DNA from: Planctomycetota bacterium
GTDB taxonomy: Bacteria; Planctomycetota; Phycisphaerae; UBA1845; UTPLA1
DNA: 64,000 bases
Direction: 5' to 3'
NCBI GenBank assembly: GCA_015654675.1
Contig: JAATGM010000032.1
Span: 124,001-188,000 of the forward strand
A program made the position numbers and the translations under genes. The notes below the pieces were generated by a model. That model did no database searches, had not been told where the DNA came from, and saw only the letters and a program-made list of their open reading frames with translations. Shown here one piece after another: positions 36,291 through 44,960 of the stretch. How positions within the stretch are numbered: position 1 is the stretch's first letter; each line of letters begins with the position of its first letter.

Positions 36291-36908
36291 ATGATCGTCC
36301 TGATCGATAACTACGATTCATTCACCTACAACCTCGTTCAGCGGATCGGGGAGTTGTTTCTTGCGGCCGGGCGGGGCGAGCCGCCGATTCGGGTTTATCG
36401 CAATGATCAAGTCACCGTCGAACAGATTGCGGCGGATTCGCCGACGCATTTGATTATCTCGCCGGGGCCGTGCACGCCGCGCGAGGCGGGCATCAGCAAT
36501 GACGCGATTCGGTGCTTTGCCGAGCGGATTCCGGTGCTTGGCGTGTGCTTGGGGCACCAGTGCATCGGACACACGTTCGGGGCGACCGTCGATCGGGCGC
36601 CGCGGATCATGCACGGAAAGACCTGTCCCGTGCATCATGACGGGCGGACGATCTTCGCGGGGCTGCCGAATCCGTTTGAGGCGATGCGTTATCACTCGCT
36701 CGTAATCCTGCCTGGGACCTTGCCGGCGGAGTTTGAGGTATCGGCGTGGACGGATCAGGATGAGATCATGGCGGTGCGGCACAAGCGGATGCCGCTGGAA
36801 GGCGTGCAGTTTCATCCGGAGAGCTTCATGACTCCCGATGGACCGCATTTGCTGGCCAATTTTCTGGGTCTGCCGGTCGGCCGACTCGTTGAATCGGTTC
36901 GCGCGTGA
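36291..36908 (+). CDS. Glutamine amidotransferase, anthranilate/aminodeoxychorismate synthase component II
   Basis: 205 residues from ATG 36291; an open extension to 36159 overlaps the divergent carboxylase start and is rejected. It opens with LIDNYDSFTYNLVQ, carries the nucleophile Cys86 in GVCLGHQCIG, the oxyanion ISPGPCTP and the HPES motif near the C-terminus (FHPESFMTPDG). It supplies ammonia from glutamine for anthranilate or PABA synthesis; TrpG and PabA cannot be separated from this protein alone. No trpE/pabB lies beside it. The stop overlaps the next GTG (GTGA). Confidence 0.93.
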   Translation: MIVLIDNYDSFTYNLVQRIGELFLAAGRGEPPIRVYRNDQVTVEQIAADSPTHLIISPGPCTPREAGISNDAIRCFAERIPVLGVCLGHQCIGHTFGATVDRAPRIMHGKTCPVHHDGRTIFAGLPNPFEAMRYHSLVILPGTLPAEFEVSAWTDQDEIMAVRHKRMPLEGVQFHPESFMTPDGPHLLANFLGLPVGRLVESVRA

Positions 36909-37447
36909 GTAGCGCACTCTTGCTCATTGCGCTCATCTTGTTTGCGTTGGCAGGCATCGTGCTTGCGGCGTTTCAGCTTCCCGGGACGTGGGTGATCCTC
37001 GCGGCGGCGATTGGATACGACTGGTACTTTGGATTTCAGCGGCTCGGCTGGAAGTGGCTGGTTGCGCTGGCGGCGGTCGCGGTTATCGCGGAAGTGCTCG
37101 ATTCGCTTTTCGCGGTTGCGATGGCGCGGAAGGCCGGGGCCAGCCGGCGGGCGGCCGTCGGCGCGCTGATCGGGGGCTTCGTGGGGATGTTCGTTTTGTC
37201 GCTGCCGATGCCGGTGGTTGGAACCATCGCTGGAGGCCTGCTGGGGTGTTTTGCCGGGGCCTTTCTGGCGGAGCTGACACACCCGGCTCACCCGGCCGGC
37301 GCGGAGCTGGACTCGGGTGATCGCATTGCGCTGGGGACGCGCGTCGGGGTGTTTGCCGCGATTGGTCGCATCATGGGATTGCTGGCGAAAATGGCGGCGG
37401 CGTTCGTCATCGCCGGGGCGGCCGTGGCACTGGCCATTATGAAGTGA
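36905..37447 (+). CDS. DUF456 family membrane protein
   Basis: 180 residues from GTG 36905, coupled to the preceding amidotransferase by a GTGA overlap. It has about four to five hydrophobic segments with a PGTWVIL motif near residue 26, a DSLFAVAMARKAGASR loop and GGFVGMF…GTIAGGLLGCFAGAFLAEL glycine-zipper-like repeats, all characteristic of DUF456. The function is unknown. The gene ends 1 bp from the stop of the convergent hydrolase. Confidence 0.85.
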   Translation: MSSALLLIALILFALAGIVLAAFQLPGTWVILAAAIGYDWYFGFQRLGWKWLVALAAVAVIAEVLDSLFAVAMARKAGASRRAAVGALIGGFVGMFVLSLPMPVVGTIAGGLLGCFAGAFLAELTHPAHPAGAELDSGDRIALGTRVGVFAAIGRIMGLLAKMAAAFVIAGAAVALAIMK

Positions 37448-37448
37448 C

Positions 37449-38294
37449 TTAAGGCGACGAAAGCTCTTTGATTCCCTTAGCCAAGTCGTGCCAGAATGGT
37501 TGTGGATCGGGTTCGAACTCGAGCGTGTGCGCGGCGCCGGCGTACTCGGTTATGCGCGTCGCCGAACCCACCAGGCCGCGCACGAATTCGCGTGTGCGCG
37601 CGTTATCGATAATGCGATCTTGACCGGCGAGCAGGGCGTGAACGCCACCGCGCCATGCGCTGCCGCCGAGCGAGCGTGCGACGCGATCCAGTCGGCGCGA
37701 GGCGAGCAGAAAGGCGGCGGTAGCTTCACAGAGTCGCAGCGGGTCGCGTTCGACGAAATCACGTTTCAGAGGATTGTTCGTAAACATACTGGTGTGGTGA
37801 ATCGGCAGCGGATGTGCGCGGCGCGGATCGGCCAGCAACTCCCAGGCGATGCGCAGTTTCTCGCCGGCCGGCACGTCGATTACGGGAAACAACCCGGGCG
37901 CGACGAGCGAGAGCGACGCGACACGCTGCGCCTCGGTAGCTGCCAATGCGCAGGCAAACTTTCCACCCCAACTGACGCCGACGAGATGCACGCGCGCGAT
38001 CCCGCAACGGGCAGTGATCGCGTTGATCAATTCCGCCCCATCGGAAAGCAGGCGATGATGCGACTCGGCATGCCCGCGCTCACGCTCATTCCGTCCGCTA
38101 CCGCGGCGATCGGGCATCAAAATGGCCCAGCCGAGTTCCGCGAGCATCGACCCCGAGCCCTCGTACCACCCGCCGTGAGACTCTATACCGTGAAAATAGA
38201 GAATGGCGCCGCGCGGCTGCGCGGGAAGCCACCACCGCACGCTGGCCTCGTATCCGTCTGAATGACGGACGTTTTCGATGGAAGGGTCGTCCAT
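37449..38294 (-). CDS. Alpha/beta hydrolase (serine lipase/esterase type)
   Basis: 281 residues from ATG 38294 (MDDPS); the longer frame to 38441 lacks a RBS and crosses the next gene. It has YFHGIESHGGWYEG (oxyanion region), MPDRRGSGRNERERGH, the nucleophile elbow VGVSWGGKFA (GxSxG), an acid in LLAGQDRIIDNA and the His in GAAHTLEFE. This layout matches the monoacylglycerol-lipase/serine aminopeptidase-S33 group. No signal peptide is visible, so it is cytoplasmic. The substrate is unknown. It lies 61 bases downstream of a small zinc-ribbon gene. Confidence 0.87.
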   Translation of the reverse strand: MDDPSIENVRHSDGYEASVRWWLPAQPRGAILYFHGIESHGGWYEGSGSMLAELGWAILMPDRRGSGRNERERGHAESHHRLLSDGAELINAITARCGIARVHLVGVSWGGKFACALAATEAQRVASLSLVAPGLFPVIDVPAGEKLRIAWELLADPRRAHPLPIHHTSMFTNNPLKRDFVERDPLRLCEATAAFLLASRRLDRVARSLGGSAWRGGVHALLAGQDRIIDNARTREFVRGLVGSATRITEYAGAAHTLEFEPDPQPFWHDLAKGIKELSSP

Positions 38295-38355
38295 GCCCCC
38301 GACGTTATAAATGGCGGAGGCGGACGTCAAAAAAAGGATGTTTGGGACGTAGGGC

Positions 38356-38571
38356 TCAGGCAGGCGCGCCGTCGTCCTGACGCACATACGCGCGGGCTTC
38401 CTGCGAAGCCGTTTCATCGAGGATTCCGCGGTACCGGCCACCGCAGGTAGAGCAAATCCAGCGGGCTTCGGACTCGCCCGGCATGGCGCTGCGTATGGGC
38501 AGCGGAGCCCCGCACGTTGCGCAGTCTATGCCGCAATGACCCGATGGTGAATTTGACGACTGCTGAGACAT
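38356..38571 (-). CDS. Small zinc-ribbon-like protein
   Basis: 71 residues from ATG 38571. Two cysteine pairs, CGIDCATCGAP and WICSTCGGRYRG, could bind one zinc as a ribbon. No other domain is visible and the family is not recognised. It is on the same strand as the hydrolase. The neighbour on the other side is a divergent lipoprotein. Confidence 0.5.
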   Translation of the reverse strand: MSQQSSNSPSGHCGIDCATCGAPLPIRSAMPGESEARWICSTCGGRYRGILDETASQEARAYVRQDDGAPA

Positions 38572-38762
38572 CGTGTGCGCTTCCCTCTCCACCGGCCGAA
38601 AAACCGGGCGGCCGGAATGTGCAGACACAAATTCAGACTGTGGCGCTGGGCAAACAGTCCTGCACGGAGCTACATCGACAAGGTCCAATCAACGAATTGA
38701 TGAGCGGCTCTGACAACGACGCGTTGCTGTTTCAATGGTACTCGGCGCGCAGGAGGACGACA

Positions 38763-39179
38763 ATGCGTATTCGATTCCTACTCGTTTTCACGGCGTCAGT
38801 TGTAGCTGGATGCAGCCCTTCCACGTCGCGTGTCGCGGCCGATTCTTCGACGAACCAGGCATCTCCAAGCGAGCCAAACTATTTCGTGATCATCCTCTCG
38901 CCGGGGCCAGCGTGGGACCATTCAAAATCGCGCGACGCGCAACCCGGAATTATGGAGCACCGTAAATACATGAGCTCGCTTCTTGGAAATGTCATGGTGC
39001 AGGGCGGGCCGTTTGAGGACGATCTGGGTGGACTTGCGATTCTGCGGGTGCATTCACTTGCCGAGGCGCGGAGCGTGGCCGAGCGCGACCCAGGGGTGCA
39101 GCGCGGACTGATGAAGGTCGAGGTCCATAAATGGCGCGCCCAGTCGCAAAATTCCAAACCGCATTCAAGCCCTACCTGA
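38763..39179 (+). CDS. Lipoprotein with YCII-related domain
   Basis: 138 residues from ATG 38763, preceded by AGGAGGA. The signal peptide ends in a lipobox (VVAGC, Cys17), so it is lipid-anchored. Residues 40-128 match the YCII fold: NYFVIILSPGPAW, EHRKYMSSLLGNVMVQGGPF and ILRVHSLAEARSVAERDP. YCII domains are ferredoxin-like and often bind small molecules or act as enzymes; an exported lipoprotein form is unusual. The open extension to 38517 overlaps the divergent gene and is rejected. Confidence 0.75.
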   Translation: MRIRFLLVFTASVVAGCSPSTSRVAADSSTNQASPSEPNYFVIILSPGPAWDHSKSRDAQPGIMEHRKYMSSLLGNVMVQGGPFEDDLGGLAILRVHSLAEARSVAERDPGVQRGLMKVEVHKWRAQSQNSKPHSSPT

Positions 39180-39446
39180 TCAGACCGACTCCGCCGGAGG
39201 CGGTGTTCAGTAGTTCCCGGCCGTTATCGCGACGCTCTTCAACAGTGCTAGTGCGGATGGATGACCGAAAATGCCGATGCGATATCAGTATTGGGAGCGT
39301 TGTTTGACAGTCATGGAGCGCGTCCTACAATGCCAGCCGGTTGGGTATGGCCATTGCGCGGTCTCGGCCAGCTTTCACGATTGAGACACGCCCGAGCTAG
39401 CAATCCGCGGATTCCGTGATTGCATCTTCATTGAAGACATAATCTT

Positions 39447-41264
39447 ATGTTAATTGTCTGTCTGGCTGCCCTAAGCTCTGTTCTGGCTGGCAATCAAGAC
39501 CCAGCGACCAGCGCGCTCGAAGACACGCAGATTCGGCGCTACGAGCAAAAGATGCAGGCGATGGCCACCACGTCGGCGCCGTCCCTCGAAACGATGAGCG
39601 ACCCGCTGGTCAGCTTCGATCGGGTCATGGCGACCACGCAGCCAACGACCGTCGAAGTCATCCTGCAGCATATTCCCGATCCGACCCAGGCCGAGCAGGT
39701 TTTCTCGGCGCGATTGAAGACTTATAGCGAGACGGTCCAGCGCGACTACAAGGCCATCTTCTTCGGCGAGGCGAGCATGGATTCGCCGCAGCCGGGGGCA
39801 ATGGCCTATATCGCCGAGATCCGGCGCGAGAAGACCTTTCGCCTAAGTCTGGCCGACGCGATTCGACGGGCGCTCGCAAACAACTACCAGATTCACTTCG
39901 AGGGCTATGGTCCGGCCGTCAGCACTGCTCAGATCGTTCAGGCCGAAGCGGCGTTCGACATGGCGTTCTTCCTCAATGCCAACAAGGCGGTTCGTGACCA
40001 CGATACGGCCGTGAAATACACGTGGGACCAGGGCGACACGACCATCTTCCAGACCGGCGTGCGGAAGCTCATGACCAGCGGAGCGACGGCGACGCTGAGT
40101 TACGACTTCAATCGACAGTACGCCGTGCTGCCATCGCAGCAGCGGCCGCTGGTTTACAACCCGTCGTGGACGGAAAACGCGACGGCCGAATTGCGGCAGC
40201 CATTTCTGCGAAACTTCGGCATCGACTTTAATCGGGCCCAGATCAATATTCGCAAGAACGAGCTGAAGATCTCGCAGGAGCGATTCCGCCGCACCGTCAT
40301 CGATACGCTCAACAACACCGAGACGGCCTACTGGAACCTTGTCGCGGCCAGGCGCAATGTCGTCATCACGGCTGAGCTGGTATCGCAGGCCGAGCGGACG
40401 CTGGCGCAGGTCAAGGCCCGGCAGGATTACGACGCCTATCAGACGCTGGTCGCGAACAGCGAGGCGAACGTAGCGTCGCGCGAGGCCGAGTTTATCGAGG
40501 TGAAGAACACCGTCGGCAACGCCGAGGATGCGCTACTCAATATCCTGAACGATCCCGAGCTGACCTTCCCTTCGGACTTCGAAATCATCCCGACCGATGT
40601 GCCGACCGCCATTCCGGTGGTGCGCGATCGCTTCCACGAAGTTGAGACGGCCCTGCTGCATCGCCCTGAGATTCAAGAGGCCAAGGCGTCGGTCGAGCGG
40701 GCCCGGATTCAGGTCGGCGTCGCGAAGAACCAGGCACTGCCGAAGCTCGACGCAGTATTCCGCATCGCCCTCAATGGTTTCCAGAACAGCGCCCAGGCCG
40801 CCTGGGACCAGATGATGAACGCCGAGTATCAGGACACGTTTGTCGGCATGGAGTTCCTGTGGAACTTCGGTGAACGGGCCGAACGGGCCGGTATTCGAGC
40901 CGCGACGCTGGCTCATTCGCAGGCGATTTTCGTGATGAAGAAGTCCATCGACGATGTCATTACCGATTGCCGCACTACTCTCCGAAACCTGGTAACTCGC
41001 TACGAGCAGATCGCACCAAACGTCGTCGCGACGGTGGCATCGGAAGACAACCTTCGATCGATTCTGGAACGGGAAGAGCGCAAGAGTCCCGAACAGTTGA
41101 ATACCGTGCTCACCGCCCAGACGCAGCTTGCTCAAAACCGTCGCGCGCTGCTCCAGTCGCTGGTTAATTACAACCAGGCCATTACCAACCTCGAACGCGC
41201 AAAGGGCACGTTGCTCGAATACGACAACGTTGTGCTCAGCGAGATTCCGCGCAGCGGGAACTAA
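39447..41264 (+). CDS. TolC-family outer-membrane efflux protein
   Basis: 605 residues from ATG 39447, the first start after an in-frame stop; the RBS is weak. A short hydrophobic signal (LIVCLAALSSVLAG) is followed by a long alpha-helical protein with two OEP repeats: SLADAIRRALANNYQI near residue 130 begins the first, and VETALLHRPEIQEAKASVERAR near 395 the second, with heptad-rich coiled coils between. TolC-like trimers form outer-membrane/periplasm channels. No membrane-fusion or pump gene is beside it, so its partner is unknown. Confidence 0.88.
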   Translation: MLIVCLAALSSVLAGNQDPATSALEDTQIRRYEQKMQAMATTSAPSLETMSDPLVSFDRVMATTQPTTVEVILQHIPDPTQAEQVFSARLKTYSETVQRDYKAIFFGEASMDSPQPGAMAYIAEIRREKTFRLSLADAIRRALANNYQIHFEGYGPAVSTAQIVQAEAAFDMAFFLNANKAVRDHDTAVKYTWDQGDTTIFQTGVRKLMTSGATATLSYDFNRQYAVLPSQQRPLVYNPSWTENATAELRQPFLRNFGIDFNRAQINIRKNELKISQERFRRTVIDTLNNTETAYWNLVAARRNVVITAELVSQAERTLAQVKARQDYDAYQTLVANSEANVASREAEFIEVKNTVGNAEDALLNILNDPELTFPSDFEIIPTDVPTAIPVVRDRFHEVETALLHRPEIQEAKASVERARIQVGVAKNQALPKLDAVFRIALNGFQNSAQAAWDQMMNAEYQDTFVGMEFLWNFGERAERAGIRAATLAHSQAIFVMKKSIDDVITDCRTTLRNLVTRYEQIAPNVVATVASEDNLRSILEREERKSPEQLNTVLTAQTQLAQNRRALLQSLVNYNQAITNLERAKGTLLEYDNVVLSEIPRSGN

Positions 41265-41350
41265 CCGCCCGCCAGCCGCTCGCGTTTGACCCGGCGCCCG
41301 AGCCCGCCCTATTCTGCCCCTTTTCCAGCGGTTATTCGTTCGGAGCGGGC

Positions 41351-42406
41351 ATGGATCGGCTGCGAATCGTCATCCTTGGGCTTGGGAGCGCCGGCCGCGC
41401 CTGGTTGGACGCACTCAAATCTTCCCAGCAGTTTGAAGTCGTGGGACTCGCCGACCAGGATGCTGAAGCGGCAGCGCTGGCTGCGGACGCCGTTGGTTGC
41501 CCGTCGTACGACGACTATCGCCTCATTCTTATCGAGCGACGCCCGGATGCGGCCATCTTTGCCTTGCCGCCGTTTGCCGCCGAGCCATACCTGCCCATCG
41601 CTGCTGAATCCGGCATCGCCTCCCTTGTCGAGACGCCACCCGCGCGGACGTTTGAAGACGCCCTGCGGCTTGTGAGCTGGTTCTTCGATGCGGATCTGCC
41701 GCTGGTCGTCGCGTCGCGCTGGAGATTTGATTCGGCCGTGGCGGAGTTCGTGCGGTCTGCCGCGCAGGCTGGACGGCATCGGCTCGCGCAGGCAACCGTG
41801 CTCGCGCCGCTGGTTGGCGAGCCGGCATGGCGGGGGGAAGCCGTGCGATCGGGCGGGGGGGTCCTGCTCGACGCGGCATACGAAGCTATCGACCTGCTGA
41901 TCAGTTTGTGGGGGCTGCCGGGAGACGTGACGTCGCACGTCGGGCGGCTTGGGCCGCTCATTGGCAGTCGTTTCGACACCGAGGACACCGCGTCGATTTT
42001 CTGCCGCTACGACCAGGGGGCGGCATTTTCGGTTTCGGCGGCCTGGCACGCCGGCCGGTCATCGTTCGAACTTTCGTCGCTTGCGGCAGATGGTGGATGG
42101 CGGCTTACACCGACTGTCCTTCAGCACGAGTCTGTCTCCGGTGAATCGACCACGCTGCGGCGCCGCGCGGCGTCGGAGTTCGCATCTGCAATTCTTGAAA
42201 GTTTTGAAAACACGATCCGCGAGCAGCCGCAGGCGTATCCTGGCAGGGCGGCCGATCAGCTTGCGACGGCGGCCGTGCTTGAGGCGGCCTACCATTCGAG
42301 CCGTACGCACGCGCCGGAATCGCCGGCGCGGCCGTTTGAGTTGGCGGGGTTGCCCATCCCGCGAGCGACGCCGGCTGGAGGAGTTGAGGGCGAATGGACG
42401 CCGTGA
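41351..42406 (+). CDS. Gfo/Idh/MocA-family oxidoreductase with altered EKP motif
   Basis: 351 residues from ATG 41351. The Rossmann start is VILGLGSAGRAW (10-18), followed by LADQD and DAAIFALPP. The family's catalytic E-K-P reads E-T-P (94-96), so the usual Lys is Thr, which may reduce or change dehydrogenase activity. The C-terminal alpha/beta domain is present (GGGVLLDAAYEAIDLLISLWG). It overlaps the DAHP synthase start by 13 bases, so the two are coupled. The substrate is unknown. Confidence 0.8.
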   Translation: MDRLRIVILGLGSAGRAWLDALKSSQQFEVVGLADQDAEAAALAADAVGCPSYDDYRLILIERRPDAAIFALPPFAAEPYLPIAAESGIASLVETPPARTFEDALRLVSWFFDADLPLVVASRWRFDSAVAEFVRSAAQAGRHRLAQATVLAPLVGEPAWRGEAVRSGGGVLLDAAYEAIDLLISLWGLPGDVTSHVGRLGPLIGSRFDTEDTASIFCRYDQGAAFSVSAAWHAGRSSFELSSLAADGGWRLTPTVLQHESVSGESTTLRRRAASEFASAILESFENTIREQPQAYPGRAADQLATAAVLEAAYHSSRTHAPESPARPFELAGLPIPRATPAGGVEGEWTP

Positions 42407-43230
42407 CGCCGAATGGATCACCGACTTATGTGCTGGCGAGCCGCGCTGCGCGGCCGGCACCGACCATTGTGAATGTTCGCGGCGAAGCCATCGGTGCTGG
42501 CGCGTGCGTGTTGATTGCCGGGCCGTGTGCGGTGGAGTCGCGCGATCAGCTCTTTCGGACGGCGCAACTGGTGTCGCGTTGTGGCGGGCGATTTCTTCGT
42601 GGCGGGGCGTTCAAGCCGCGCAGCTCGCCGTATTCGTTTCAGGGATTGAAGGAGGAAGGGCTGAAACTGCTCGATGCGGTGCGACGCGAATTTGATCTGC
42701 GGATCGTGACCGAGGTTCGCGACGTTGAGACCCTCCCCGCCGTAGCCGAAGTTGCGGACGTGTTGCAGGTCGGCGCCCGCAACATGCAGAACTATCCGCT
42801 GCTGGAGGCCATCGGCGACATGCGCCGGCCGGTGCTGCTGAAGCGCGGGGCCGGGGCGACGATCACCGAATTGCTGATGTCAGCCGAGTACATGCTTGCT
42901 CGCGGGAATGAGCAAATTATCCTGTGCGAGCGCGGCATTCGGACATTTGAGACGCTGACCCGCCATACCTTTGACGTTTCGGCCATCCCGATGATCCGCC
43001 ATCTGTCGCACCTGCCGATTGCCGCCGACCCGTCGCACGGCGTTGGCATCGATTGGGCTGTGCCGCCACTGGCAAAGGCCGCCGTTGCCGCCGGGGCCGA
43101 CGCGGTGATGGTTGAGGTGCACCCCGATCCGGCCAATGCCCTGTCGGACGGGCAGCAGGCGCTCGACTTTGAGGCGTTTGAGCGACTTGCCCGCGAGCTT
43201 CGACAGCTTCAGACTCGCTCCGCCGAATAA
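42394..43230 (+). CDS. aroF: 3-deoxy-7-phosphoheptulonate (DAHP) synthase, AroA-beta/KDO8P-like class
   Basis: 278 residues from ATG 42394, with GGAGGAG upstream. Barrel signatures: LIAGPCAVES, FLRGGAFKPRSSPYSFQG, VTEVRDVETLPAVAE, LQVGARNMQNYPLLE, PVLLKRGAGATI and ADPSHGVGI. It makes DAHP from PEP and erythrose-4-phosphate, the first shikimate step. It has no ACT or chorismate-mutase extension, so feedback control by aromatic amino acids is not evident. It is coupled to the upstream Gfo/Idh gene. Confidence 0.94.
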   Translation: MDAVTPNGSPTYVLASRAARPAPTIVNVRGEAIGAGACVLIAGPCAVESRDQLFRTAQLVSRCGGRFLRGGAFKPRSSPYSFQGLKEEGLKLLDAVRREFDLRIVTEVRDVETLPAVAEVADVLQVGARNMQNYPLLEAIGDMRRPVLLKRGAGATITELLMSAEYMLARGNEQIILCERGIRTFETLTRHTFDVSAIPMIRHLSHLPIAADPSHGVGIDWAVPPLAKAAVAAGADAVMVEVHPDPANALSDGQQALDFEAFERLARELRQLQTRSAE

Positions 43231-43544
43231 CCTGCAATCCACTGCGGATTGACGCCTTCGAACGCCGATCGTACAATTCACAGACACTGGGTGATTCGCA
43301 TGCGGCAACTCCATTCAAATTTCGCTTCGCTGACGATGCTTCCGCCGACGGCGGGGGTCGATCCGCGGCGCGACGCCGCCAGCCGACGCTACGGCAGCCC
43401 GACGCGTCCGGCCTTCTTCTCCGAAATCTTCAATAACTGACGGTTCGTCCCGTTTTTCCGCGTCGAAGCTCCGCGCCCGAGGTGCGTCTTCGGCCGTCGT
43501 GATATCGGACGATTGTCAGTCATGAGCCATACGGAGATTCAGCC
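43231..43544. other. Intergenic region before lysine aminotransferase
   Basis: About 314 bases. A frame from ATG 43300 to 43440 (46 residues, ending in PAFFSEIFNN) is open but has no clear RBS or known motif; it could be a small protein, leader or chance. No hairpin of clear function was seen. Confidence 0.35.
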
Positions 43545-44897
43545 ATGCATTCCACTTTGACTTCACACAATGCCACAGCTCACGCCAGCATCGAACCACA
43601 GCGGGCTGTCAGCGAACTGGAAAAACACATTCTGGTCGACGGATTCAAGATCGTCGTCGATCTTGAGCGCAGCCACGGCTCGCGCATGGTCGATGCGGCC
43701 ACCGGCCGCGAGATGATCGACCTCTACAGCTTCTTTGCGTCGATGCCGGTTGGGTTCAACCATCCTTACTTCGAGCAGGCCGAGGTGCGGGCCGATCTGG
43801 CTGTCGCGGCCCAAACGAAGGTCGCCAACTCGGATGTCTATTCGGTCCAGTATGCGACGTTTGTGGACACGTTTGCTCGCGTAGTCGGATTACGACCGAT
43901 GGAGCGTTACTTCTTCATTGAAGGTGGCGCTTTGGCCGTTGAGAACGCGCTGAAGGCCGCGATGGACTGGAAGGTTCGTAAGAACATAGCGGCCGGTCGC
44001 GGCGAGCGCGGCACTGAGATCCTGCACTTCGAAAAGGCGTTCCACGGCCGTACCGGCTATACGCTGAGTCTTACCAACACCGATCCGGTCAAGATCATGT
44101 ACTTCGCGAAGTTCAATTGGCCGCGCGTCATGGCGCCGGCCGTCGATTTCTCGTTGCCCGAGCCGAAGCGGGCGGCCGCCGCGGCCGAGTCGGAGAGGGT
44201 TGCCGAGCAGCAGATTCGCGAAGTTCTCAAGGCCAAGGGGCACGACATCGCCGCGATCATCATCGAGCCGATTCAGGGCGAGGGCGGTGATCGGCATTTC
44301 CGGGCTGAGTGGTTTAAAACGCTTCGCCGGCTGTGCGACGAGCACGACGTACTGCTGATTTTCGACGAGGTACAGGCGGGCATGGGCATCACCGGGAAGA
44401 TGTGGTGCTGCGAGCACTTCGGCGTCCTGCCCGATCTGATGTGTTTCGGCAAGAAGGCGCAGGTCTGCGGCGTGATGGCGGGGCCGCGGCTGGATGAAGT
44501 GAAGGACAATTGCTTCCGCATGCCGAGCCGAATCAACTCGACCTGGGGCGGCAACCTGTGCGACATGGTGCGCTCGACGCATTACATGCGGATCATCGAG
44601 CAAGAGAATCTGGTCGAAAATGCTCGCGTGATGGGCGATCGACTGCTGACCGGCCTGCATCGCATCGCGGCCGAGACCGGGGCGTTCGGCGAAGTCCGCG
44701 GTCGCGGGCTGATGATGGCGTTTACACTGCCCAGCAAGGAAATCCGCGATCAGGTTTGGCGGCGGCTGTACGAGTCGGGGCTGCTGGTGCTTCGATCGGG
44801 CGAGAACTCGCTGCGACTGCGGCCGGTGCTGGATATCACGGCCGAGGTTGTCGATGAGGCGCTGGACCTGCTCGGCAAGGCCATCAAGCAGCGCTGA
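43545..44897 (+). CDS. lat: L-lysine 6-aminotransferase (LAT)
   Basis: 450 residues from ATG 43545. It is a class-III PLP aminotransferase of the LAT subgroup: YSFFASMPVGFNHPYF, FVDTFARVVG, YFFIEGGALAVENALKAAMD, EILHFEKAFHGRTGYTLSLTNT, IIEPIQGEGGDRHF, LIFDEVQAGMG and the PLP Lys in CFGKKAQVCG (Lys303/304). It transfers the epsilon-amino group of lysine to 2-oxoglutarate, giving the semialdehyde that cyclises to piperideine-6-carboxylate. The following gene encodes the matching dehydrogenase 63 bases on. Confidence 0.93.
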   Translation: MHSTLTSHNATAHASIEPQRAVSELEKHILVDGFKIVVDLERSHGSRMVDAATGREMIDLYSFFASMPVGFNHPYFEQAEVRADLAVAAQTKVANSDVYSVQYATFVDTFARVVGLRPMERYFFIEGGALAVENALKAAMDWKVRKNIAAGRGERGTEILHFEKAFHGRTGYTLSLTNTDPVKIMYFAKFNWPRVMAPAVDFSLPEPKRAAAAAESERVAEQQIREVLKAKGHDIAAIIIEPIQGEGGDRHFRAEWFKTLRRLCDEHDVLLIFDEVQAGMGITGKMWCCEHFGVLPDLMCFGKKAQVCGVMAGPRLDEVKDNCFRMPSRINSTWGGNLCDMVRSTHYMRIIEQENLVENARVMGDRLLTGLHRIAAETGAFGEVRGRGLMMAFTLPSKEIRDQVWRRLYESGLLVLRSGENSLRLRPVLDITAEVVDEALDLLGKAIKQR

Positions 44898-44960
44898 GCC
44901 GAATCCGTTATCTTCAATTTGCCTGTTTGAGACGAACTCATTCGTTTGAGAGAGACTGTC

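Noticed and set aside
34523-36310. 595-codon plus-strand frame across the carboxyltransferase gene
   Set aside because: Val/Gly/Asp-rich antisense shadow in GC-rich DNA; the opposite strand has strong family signatures.
43249-43440. 63-codon frame before the lysine aminotransferase gene
   Set aside because: No RBS or motif; recorded only as a possible 46-residue small frame in the intergenic entry.
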